Shown here in pieces: positions 10,101 to 18,139 of a DNA stretch of 30,204 nucleotides. Position 1 is the first letter of the stretch. Each line of letters opens with the position of its first letter. Both the position numbers and the translations under genes were made by a program. The notes under the pieces are model-generated. The model ran no database searches, had not been told where the DNA came from, and saw nothing but the letters and a program-made list of their open reading frames with translations. Source of the stretch: Chalciporus piperatus (taxonomy: Eukaryota; Basidiomycota; Agaricomycetes; Boletales; Boletaceae); contig JBBPTG010000275.1 in NCBI GenBank assembly GCA_038093975.1, forward strand, positions 1 through 30,204, written 5' to 3'.

Positions 10101-12980
10101 GCTTCATCGTTTGATTGATGGAAAGTGAGTGTGCGTGCTAAAAGAGCAGAGGAATTGAACGAATGTGGTTGATGCTTCGTGGCATAGTTGGTGAAATACT
10201 GATTGAAATGTCGGGTTTCTTCGCCGTTCGTAATCAGCTTCCCGTCGTTATTGCAAAGAACGGTATCAAGAAACAAAGGAACCCAGTTGTTCATCATTCC
10301 GTTTACACGTGCTGGACCCCATCTACCTTGAGAATCCACCCAAGGTTTCGCTGCGACAGGGAATGGAGCATGTCACTTGCAAATTAATTTTCCTGTCAGT
10401 TTGAGAGCAACAATCAATAACCAATGAATACGAACTAAATATCTTGACAGTACTGTACCTTTCAGGACAGTAGTGCACGCAGGACCACACTTGTGAATTT
10501 GGAGAGTGTCCGCAAGTCTTTGACGCAACATGTTTCGTTCATACTGGTAATTGAGCAAGCGCGGATCTACGGGACGCGCATAAGAAATCGAGGAATTGCG
10601 AGGCAGGTTAACAGCCTGAGATTCATTCGAAGCGTCGTTTTCAACAGACCCGCAGATATTGATGGACACAAACTTTGCCATGCGTTCTCGGAAATCCTCG
10701 CTCTCCAATAGCACCTTCATACGACTGGCAGTTGGAGCTCCTCGCAACCACACCAACATATGAAGATGTAGCGTTCCTCGACCCTGCGCTTCAACCGTTC
10801 CTATATAGGCTTCCACTCGTCCGAAAATTCCTTCTTTCCTCTTCACGGTTCCCTCTGAAGAAGAGATGCCGAACAGAACGTGAAGAACAGTGTGAATGGT
10901 GAAATGGAAGTACTTTGCAGCTGCATATGGATCGCGCGCGATACGAATCGATCGATCGTGGCTGTCAGGGCCGGACGTTCGCTCGAACCTATCCAAATCT
11001 ATCTCCGCTCCCGTAAATACTTGAGCGATAGGATTTTGGGTATCGCTAGGATTGATGGTGATCCATAGAGAGGGAGGGTTCTTTTTGATTACCATTCCCC
11101 AAACGAGTGAACGAATTTTGGTGCGGGATTCATCGGTACCCATAACAAGAGACCGAACAACTGAGACGTGATGCTGCAAAGAGCGTACTGCTGGATTACT
11201 GAACTTGTGATGCTGATCTTGTTCCTGACTTGCGGTCCATAGATCTGCTGGTTTTAGCCGGCGAAACGCTTCGTAGTTTCGGATAAAATCGTTCTTCCGA
11301 ACCTGAATCGCAGCTGAACGACATACTTGACGTTTTTGGATTACTCCAAACACCTGGAACACAAATTGGAGATCCGTTCGAAATCTTCGGTCCGCGTACT
11401 TGAGAGCCCATTTAGCATGAGCTTCATACGACAATGGTACAGGTCGATCAACTTCGAAACCGCCAGTTCCGTACGGAAAAAGCCATGGAAACGCTCCTAG
11501 AAGGTGGTTCGGGTTTTCGGGTTTTCCAATCGATAATGTTCCCTCATCGTCATAACGAGGATACTCTGAGACAAACGTTCCACCTCTTCTAACTGCATAC
11601 ACCTCTTTATCTGTTCGACTTGTGTTGGCGAAAGCGTGAGCGAGTATTGCGTGGTCATCAACTTCGCTGATGCTGGGATCGAGAACACCATAAGCTTGGA
11701 TTGGAACTGTCGACGGATTATCATCCAACGCTGTTCAATCTTTGCAATCAATATCCGTACCAAAAACGAACTAGAATGGACCAAAACTTACAATGTGAAT
11801 CCGAAACATTCGAATCTTCATCAACATATCCATCATGTTCCTCATGAAGTGCGGAAATATCGTCGGAGACATGTACAACCGAAGACAGCTGTGCTGGTAC
11901 TCCATATTCCGGAAGTAAATTCAAGTTTTCTTCCGAAATTACCACATCAGCGTAAAGTGGGTTTTCCGCCACCAGAAATCGAAGCGCGTTTCGAACATGA
12001 GATCGACTGACAGTCAGAAGATGTGGTAAGTGCCGCTCCGGAACATTGTTTGGACCAACGATAGTTACGCCAATAACTGATGCGAGGAGAATTGGTGGAG
12101 GAGGGAGATAATGTCCTTCAAGCATGGACACAATGTCCTGCGTATTGAGTCGATATGATGAAACATTGCCTCGAAGACCACTGTTAAGTGTTTCTTCATC
12201 CCAGTGTAATCCTCCCCTTCTCCTGGGATATAACTTGACGATATAAGCAGCGGGATAGTACCGAGCAACCAGAACGCGTTCCGGTAGAGTAAGCATTGAT
12301 AACTCAGGTGGTACGTCACCTGGCCAAAGATTGTTGACAAGGAAATAGGGAGAAGGTTTCTTGCTTTGAAAGTAGTATTGACAGGAAGCACAAACGTGAC
12401 CAAATTGTTGGCCATCGCGCTCCACCACACCATTCGGATACAACAACATGCCATCCACCAACGGCAAACGATCACGTTGCACACCAGGACGAAGAAGGTG
12501 TTTATTCGGTAAGTTGCACAGAGAAAATTCGATCGTCTCCCGCACTAGATGCTCGCCTCCACAAAGAATGCAAGCACAGAACGACAGAGCATCGTTACCT
12601 TCACAATTATCAATTTTGACAACGAAAATGAAAAATGAAAAACACGCACCGGTAGCATCAATAAAATCGATAACACACCGTTGACGAACATCTTCACCCA
12701 CGTCAACAAAGAATTCATCATCCAAAGGCTCTATGTGCTCTTGATCCAATCGCATGCGTTTCACTATCTCTGTACTTTCTTCTTCAACCCTACGTCTCTT
12801 TCGTATTAATGCATCTTGAAGTAAGCTCTGACTAGCTGGATAATCGTGAATAGCATCGTACACCGTCTGTCGAGTCCGTGTTTCTTGCACAGTAAACGGA
12901 CAGCCACTCAACGCAGTCAACAGCTCCTTTTTCGTTAGCTGCCTGAAGACAGACTGCAGCTGTTCTTCCGAAAATGACAT
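7110..12980 (-). CDS. Helitron RepHel (HUH nuclease + PIF1-type helicase)
   Basis: Best model: join of 12650-12980, 11792-12598, 10459-11730, 9818-10350, 9153-9759 and 7110-9103 on the minus strand, 5544 nt and 1847 aa. Introns of 51, 61, 108, 58 and 49 nt are all GT-AG, and every junction restores the expected Helitron reading. The ATG at 12980 is the first in frame. Seen in order: a Cys-rich zinc segment followed by a DUF6570-like region; Helitron_like_N (LWITINP near 600); HUH motif LHLHM with H701 and H703; double tyrosine YFTNY with Y855 and Y859; then the helicase with Walker A GGHGGVGKT (K1346), Walker B LLITDE, motif III GDFHQLPP, motif V KSQGQT and motif VI VALSRGQ. The nuclease nicks and transfers single strands and the helicase unwinds the donor; both are expected in the nucleus. 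All key residues are present, so it may be functional. The 108-nt intron (10351-10458) is the least certain junction; without it a TGA interrupts the frame. Confidence 0.9.
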
Positions 12981-13133
12981 TTGTACGTCAAAGTGATGAG
13001 CTGCCAATATCGACGACAACTACGAATCGCAACACAGCGGGCTTGAAAGGACGAGAACACTACCAATATTGACAAATCATGACATCATAAATATTCAGTC
13101 AGCCACCCACCTTGACACTTCACGAGAACCATC
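12981..13133. promoter_or_regulatory. Shared divergent promoter region
   Basis: 153 bp separate the start codons of the minus-strand RepHel gene (12980) and the plus-strand accessory gene (13134). The interval must hold both promoters. An A/T-rich CATAAATATTC around 13085 may act as a TATA-like element for the plus-strand gene, and TGACATCA-type CRE/AP-1-like sequence lies beside it. Divergent arrangement suggests joint expression of the two genes; this is inferred from layout. Confidence 0.45.
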
Positions 13134-14110
13134 ATGTTCGACACAGACGATTATCGCAAAACTAAACTCCTTCCGAATGATAACTACCTCGGAAAGGACA
13201 ATTTCCGGGTTGACTCACTTCAATGGCGCTGGGCAAAAAATGGTCAAAGTGTGTTCGATAAGGATGACGAACGGGCATTCCAAGCAATCATCGTCGGAGA
13301 CATAGGCGACTACCGTCTTAACGCAGGTCCTACCGGAAACTACATCAGTCCTGAATTCGGATCACTTGCAAAAGCCAAGTACCAAATTCATGTTTCCCCT
13401 CCTATCACCTCACCCTTTCGTGAGGATTACGACAAATCGTTCTCCGTCCTCAAAAATCTTCAGGACATCGCTGCTGCGACCAACAAGCGAGCAGACATGC
13501 TCTACGAAGAATCCGGAGGGAAAACGATCAGAATGACTAGAAACATTTTCGAGAAACGAGTAAGTGACCATCACAGAGAGATACACACACACTGAAACAT
13601 AAAGAATAGAAGAGACCAGCGAGAGACTCACCACAACCAAAGGCTGCGAAAAAGATGAAGATGGAAAAGCAAACAGAGAGTGATGAGACTGAAGAAATGG
13701 ATGACGAAACTAATAACTGGATCGTCCCATCGGGGCATCAAGACGAAATGGATATGTTGAAAACTGCATATCGTGCTGTTCCTCTCCGCGTATACAAGGA
13801 TCGCAAGTTCGTGGAACCTCCCGACGTCCAAGATAACCTCGAGAACACCCTCGCGGAGATCAGATTCACCATCAATCACACCTACATCAAAAGGGGGAAA
13901 GAGCCACATGATTCCTTCCAGGCCGAAATCGATGAAATAGCGATCCTCAAAAAAAGACAGATCCCTGTCGATCAAGCTAGCAACCCACGAGCTGGTCCTT
14001 CCGAAATCAGAAAACGTCCACGACAGGGACCATCAAAATCAGGGGGGGACTCGAAAGGGAAAGAAACAACAAGACCTGGTCCGAGTGAGGCAGGTCCTAG
14101 CCGCTCGTAA
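13134..14110 (+). CDS. Uncharacterised Helitron-associated protein, possible OB-fold ssDNA-binding
   Basis: Two exons, 13134-13559 and 13643-14110, flank an 83-nt intron (GTAAGT ... CAAAG). Splicing keeps the frame and gives 297 aa. No catalytic motif is visible. Residues about 1-140 include an aromatic patch (LQWRWAKNG) and a glycine-containing stretch. An acidic linker follows (DETEEMDDE). Residues about 175-250 alternate hydrophobic and charged residues, with AVPLRVY, then AEIRFTINHTYI and SFQAEIDEIAIL. This resembles the strands of an OB-fold and a family of uncharacterised basidiomycete proteins I recall but cannot check here. The tail is basic and disordered with four GPS repeats. Position, 153 bp from and divergent to RepHel, suggests a transposition accessory comparable in role to the RPA-like proteins of plant Helitrons. 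The coding call is firm; the function is inference. Confidence 0.7.
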
Positions 14111-14450
14111 AGATGTTACGAAAATGACTCGTATTCGCTTCAATCTGACGCCGTGCGTAACTCTACATACCTTGCCACCACGAAAATAACGTCTTCGAAG
14201 AAATGTATCACTAGCTCACTATTCCTTCACGTTCTCAATTTTTCACCCCTATAAAAAAACGCTACCGAAAAGATCAGGATTCTCATTCAAAACAAGATTT
14301 CGTACTCGTAACAACAACGGCTCTGAATTTGTACCGCGTATTGAAATGATACTTGCGTTCTCAATCTTCGCTTTCCATGGTGATTTCAACGTCGATAATG
14401 ACCCAACAATACTTCTTCAGTGTCGCAAAGTCTGTTAAAACATAAATGAT
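14111..14450. other. Non-coding 3' flank of accessory gene
   Basis: This is an A/T-rich stretch after the accessory gene's stop. It contains short A-runs (for example near 14255) that could serve in 3'-end formation, but no convincing reading frame or repeat. Confidence 0.3.
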
Positions 14451-14885
14451 TTATCGACGTCGTTGCGAATGCGTCGCGTACCTGATTACGGTCTGAACAG
14501 CTACGTTCACATCTTCGTTTTCTACGTCCAAAGGGAATTGAGAATTCTTCGGACATAGAATAATTACCCAGAAAATGGTGTCTTCCAGGCCTCTTGATAT
14601 CCCCTCCCTTTCTCGAATAAGCATCAAATCAACCTCTTCCTCATCTCGCTTCGCAGGGAACGATTGTATGTCAAGTGCCCCACCAATGCTGAAGACGCTT
14701 CCGACACCGTGATACTCCTGTGTAACCCCGTTGAACATTGATGACGTTATCGCAACCACGACATCGTGTTCAGATACGTGGACCGACCGAGCTTTCGCAA
14801 ACACGAGTGGTGTTAAAAAAAATATACAGTTACTGGAATCATCGTCACCGATGAGGAGCGTGCTGATGGGATCTCCGTGGTGCAT
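14451..14885 (-). CDS. Hypothetical protein fragment
   Basis: This is an open frame of 144 codons on the minus strand. It reads like real coding sequence over its last ~115 residues, with mixed hydrophobic and charged residues, VSEHDVVVAITSS and DTIFWVIILCP, and a basic C-terminus. The first ~30 codons (after MHHGDPIS) may not be in the true frame: a GTAACT about 50 nt downstream of the ATG and a GCGAAAG acceptor would remove a T-rich stretch, and another open frame (14813-15016) overlaps this end. I do not recognise the family. It could be a second Helitron cargo or accessory gene, a broken host gene, or chance. Confidence 0.3.
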   Translation of the reverse strand: MHHGDPISTLLIGDDDSSNCIFFLTPLVFAKARSVHVSEHDVVVAITSSMFNGVTQEYHGVGSVFSIGGALDIQSFPAKRDEEEVDLMLIREREGISRGLEDTIFWVIILCPKNSQFPLDVENEDVNVAVQTVIRYATHSQRRR

Positions 14886-14923
14886 GATAACAACGTGCGA
14901 TTGATCACGTAATCACACGCTAT

Positions 14924-14964
14924 CCTTGCAAGCAAGGTGTTAGGCGGCAATCGCCGCCACCTAG
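14924..14964 (+). mobile_element. Candidate Helitron 3' terminus: two hairpins then CTAG|T
   Basis: CCTTGC-AA-GCAAGG (14924-14937) is followed after five bases by GGCGGC-AATC-GCCGCC (14943-14958), both perfect palindromic stems, then AC, CTAG (14961-14964) and T. Canonical Helitrons end in a short GC-rich hairpin followed by CTRR and insert before a T, which fits. Against it: the hairpin lies only 2 nt from CTAG, whereas about 10 nt is common, and the orientation (plus) is opposite to the neighbouring RepHel genes. It may be the end of another, unseen element. Confidence 0.3.
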
Positions 14965-15016
14965 TCATCAATCTTTGTTCATCCGCGGATCTGAATGTTG
15001 GAGGCACAGCGTTCAC

Positions 15017-15848
15017 GTACCTATGCGAGAACCTTCGGTCTCAATACCCCCCAATCCTATCTCGACCCTCACTCGCCCGCGAAGATCCAGGCGGTCACAA
15101 CCGCAATCTGGGATAATGATGTGGTTCTGGCTCGTGATCAATCAAAAGGTATGCTGGTGACAAAGGTGTCGAGATTCTGCTTCGAAATTTTATTCGTACA
15201 TTGGTCGAATATCAGAAATATGATGTAAATTATCCCCGGATTTATATTCGCATTGTGTGAGGTAGAAATTGTGGATCAGTGAGTTTGTCGTTGCAATACC
15301 CACTTGTCATTACGCCCCCACAAGTAGTATGAATGCCTATCGCACATCAAACGAAAATACGATCCATACAACTGTGAGTATGAGTATTTGGTTTGACTAG
15401 GACAAGGGCGCTGAGCGCTGATAGCGCTGATTAAGGCATCTCGGTACTAAGTCTTCACGCCGTACAAGGTAAAACAGCAGTTTCGTCGATCAGGTTTTTA
15501 TTGGGCTCGGGGGTTCTAGAGCGTCGACTATGTGCCGACTCTGCCAGCTTACCAGTGCTACGCCACAGAGCAGCAAGAGATGCTCCCCGTCCATGGGATG
15601 TCCGGCCGGTTTTGAATTCATGACCAAGGGCCCGTGCAGAATGGGGGTCTGTGCGACAAATCATGTTCTCTCGGAAAGTGTATGTTACGCAAATGCAGCT
15701 ACCTTAGCTCATCGCAATGATAATCGTAATATGCAGTAGAGAGAAAGCTAAAGGAGTGTAATGGTCGGTTGAATGATAACGGGAAATAAAGGCGCCCCAT
15801 ATACCCTATCGCGATGACCTGAAAACTTGGCGCGACTGAGTGATAAAA
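15017..15848. other. No supported gene
   Basis: Short open frames exist on both strands (plus 14995-15228; both strands 15455-15739), but none shows a recognisable motif, clear splice structure or coding character. This may be degraded transposon sequence between the Helitron block and the host gene LNP1. Confidence 0.3.
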
Positions 15849-17079
15849 TTACTCGGCAGTGTCCATCGTATCATCATTGTCCGTCGCACTCGACGACGGT
15901 TTGTCCTGAGTGGCTGGAGGCTGTGAGGGAGGCGGGAGTGGTTGCGTTGCTCGATCGGGTGAAGGGACTAGTACTGAAGGCGGTGAAGGTGTGCGTGCCG
16001 CAGCTTGCTTCTTTGATCGGGCAGAGCCATTAAAGAAACCACATTTGGGACAAACGTATTCTGTGTAGATGATTGTTAAAAGCCAATTCACGGCCATATA
16101 GGAACAAAGAGAACTGACGTGCGTCTTCCCATGCACTTTCTTTGACAAGGCCATTGTGGGTGAAACACTTCTGACAGATGAGTGCATATCGTGATGCAGT
16201 GACGGTGCTGGATTGCTCGTCATCATCGCCGAGGATGGCATCAGCGAGTTTGTCATACCAATGTTTGCGTGCCGCTTGAATGGGCTGCGGTGTTGCTAGA
16301 GGGGCTAATATGAACAACGCGAAATGACTATGGACGAACAGCACGCACGGGAAAGCTGTAGTACCGGACCTCTCATCTGCCCATTGGGTGTCTGCAAGTG
16401 CGGTTGAGGGGGTGGCTGTGGTACGAGTGGAGTTTGGGGCACGGAGGGTGAAACGATGCGCCGTCGGAGAGGCGTAGCACCAGGCAAAGGTTCGTCGTAC
16501 TTCTCGAGAAGACTTCGCGTGGAGTCATAGTTGGTCTTCTTCTTGATCTCCTCTATCTTGTGGCGCTGCTTCTTCAACACTTCCTTGAGTGTCTTTTCTG
16601 GAATGGAGTCAGGGTGAGGGTGGTCAAATGGTGGGGACGAACGAACCTTCGCGATTGCCCTTCCACGAGTACCATATCTGCATCATCCTCCGTGCAAACA
16701 AGATCCTGTTGGGTGAAATGTGAGCATCCCGATACGAAGACGTGCAGTGTGCCACATACAAGATAGGTCCGACGAGTATCCCCGCCGTCGTCGACCTCGA
16801 ATGATGCCACGTCGACGGTAACGTCCGCGTGTACCACAGACTAACATACGCAAACCAAAAGAAGAATGTTCCGAGAGTGAACTGCAACGTCGTGCGTCGT
16901 TCGCGCAGACGGATCTCGGCGAGACGCGTCTGACGCTTTTGCACGTCCGCCGCAAGTTCAGAAAGGATAGATTCATAATCGTCAGAGTTTCCCTGTTGAA
17001 TCGCGTAGCACGTTGAGCTAGTTGAACTTGAGTTATGGATGAGACTGACCTTGCTGAATAAACGGCTGAGGAAGGACAT
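15849..17079 (-). CDS. LNP1: Lunapark-family ER junction protein
   Basis: Six exons on the minus strand: 17050-17079, 16760-16992, 16647-16705, 16349-16597, 16119-16304 and 15849-16060, giving 322 aa. Introns are 57, 54, 49, 44 and 58 nt; an alternative acceptor at 16296 makes the fourth intron 53 nt and the protein 319 aa. Lunapark stabilises three-way junctions of the tubular ER and acts with atlastin/Sey1 and reticulons. Features: a short start (MSFLSRLFSK); a coiled coil at 17-43 ending in the family-typical RLAEIRLRERR; TM1 about 45-64; a short loop; TM2 about 78-93; a second coiled coil around KKQRHKIEEIKKKTNY and SLLEKY; a proline-rich linker; then the zinc ribbon with C234, C237, C256 and C259 (RYALICQKC, HNGL, CPKCGFFN). 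The tail is Pro/Ser-rich and acidic at the end. Length is close to other fungal Lnp1 proteins. All family landmarks are present. Confidence 0.9.
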
Positions 17080-17446
17080 GATTGCGAGACTACAAGAGAC
17101 GTGAACAACCACCGTCAGGAACACAAATTTAGACATGCACAGCCACCACTCGCAGTCAATAGACTCTTTGTACGTCCACCACCACACTTACCTGTGTCTG
17201 TAGGTTTGGCAAACTGAATCTGTTCTGTGAGTAAAAATGGCCATAGAGTTCTCCCTAATTATTTCGCAGGTTGGGCCTCGGATCCCGTGAGCGATTCTCC
17301 AACTTCCTTGAAAGCTCAGTCATCTTTGGTGGAATATGATAATCGAACGACCACACCTCTGATCATATTGACAACCTGTGTAACAAATTCATCACGGTAA
17401 TCCGAAGTTATCGATTGTCCCGTCCAAAGCAAATGGCGACCCTCAA
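17080..17446. other. Intergenic, upstream of LNP1 and of the next plus-strand frame
   Basis: The segment carries the LNP1 5' flank. A short open plus-strand stretch at about 17267-17395 could be a first exon of the following gene, but no junction is convincing. Confidence 0.3.
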
Positions 17447-17863
17447 ATGGAAGGGTCGGTCGTATCCAATATTTATCTCTTCTGGAACACTCAGTCAACG
17501 AAGCACCCCACGAGGCGCATCCACGCCTCAACCCGCAAGATGTGCGGCTCTAGGGATCAAATACAACGCAGAACACGTGAAATGACTCTGGTCATAACGA
17601 ATTTTTTTGGCGAGCGGTACGTCATTCCGTGGAAGGGCTCAGGCGTTGATGTTTACAGACGAGCAACCGATATTAATGAGGCCGTCTATCTGAAAGAACG
17701 TATGGAGCGGTCCACATACGTATTTGTTTCCAGAGCAGCAGATGGACAGTTGGTGGGTGGCCCAGATCCATTACTGCCAACATCCAGTGGACTACATTGG
17801 AAACCAATTTGTTGGGTAAGACTCGGAGGTGCATTTATGCCAATCAGTTTAGTCAATGGGTAG
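17447..17863 (+). CDS. Possible fungal ubiquitin-like-domain protein, 5' end uncertain
   Basis: This is an open frame of 138 codons. The part from about 17580 on looks like a folded domain: LVITNFFGERYVIPW, an internal acidic/basic helix (EAVYLKERMERS), TYVFVSR, then IDG-like DGQLV, and a final VRLGGAFMPISLV. This order (strand, LPW-like strand, helix, YxVxxxxDG, W.x.VRxG...MSL) resembles the ubiquitin-like domain common in uncharacterised Agaricomycete proteins. Those usually have a longer N-terminal coiled-coil region, which is not seen here, so the gene may be partial or may have upstream exons in 17230-17450. The first ~45 codons of the frame do not look like conserved protein. It is recognised by pattern only. 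Confidence 0.35.
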   Translation: MEGSVVSNIYLFWNTQSTKHPTRRIHASTRKMCGSRDQIQRRTREMTLVITNFFGERYVIPWKGSGVDVYRRATDINEAVYLKERMERSTYVFVSRAADGQLVGGPDPLLPTSSGLHWKPICWVRLGGAFMPISLVNG

Positions 17864-18139
17864 AGTGAAGGAGGTCGAGTGGCAAGTTTTTGTGATACCG
17901 AGGAGTGGTTTACGTCTTGGCCGTGCCCCCTCCACTTCCACGACAGACTCGCCCACCTCACAGTCAGTCTGGCTCGAGTCCGGAGCTAATTTGCTGATCA
18001 CTTGTGTCCGGTCTCGTTGTGATCTTGGATCACCAAAGGCGGGTAGATTAGATAATGCTGTGAACTCTTGATAAGGTAATCTTGATTCGAAAAGACAGAC
18101 ATCGATCTGCTCGTCTTTGTCTTTCGCCCTCATCCAACG
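17864..18139 (+). promoter_or_regulatory. ARB1 upstream region with pyrimidine-rich leader
   Basis: The last ~40 bp before the ARB1 ATG are strongly pyrimidine-rich (CTGCTCGTCTTTGTCTTTCG, then CCCTCATCC), a common feature next to start sites of strongly expressed fungal genes. No TATA box is obvious. Confidence 0.35.

Larger units (their letters stand above)
2115..14110 (-). mobile_element. Helitron cluster: truncated element plus fuller element in tandem
   Basis: Two rolling-circle transposon genes of different families lie head-to-tail on the minus strand: a helicase-less copy at 2115-6797 and a full RepHel at 7110-12980, the latter with a divergent accessory gene at 13134-14110. The family call rests on the HUH-Y2 nuclease and PIF1-type helicase motifs described under each gene. 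Exact termini (5' TC; 3' hairpin plus CTRR) were not established for either element, so the limits given are those of the coding blocks. The left gene is intronless while the right one has five introns and little local sequence likeness, which argues against a simple tandem duplication. Confidence 0.8.

Noticed and set aside
10351..10458. Premature stop in the right Rep before the double-tyrosine motif
   Set aside because: The in-frame TGA lies inside a 108-nt GT-AG intron whose removal joins conserved Helitron sequence.
15480..15660. tRNA-derived SINE or tRNA gene (a TGGC..AG..GG box on the minus strand near 15545)
   Set aside because: No B-box at the right distance and no acceptor stem could be paired.
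16683..17108. Second minus-strand frame of 141 codons over the LNP1 5' exons
   Set aside because: Out of frame with the lunapark coiled coil and membrane segments, which define the true frame.
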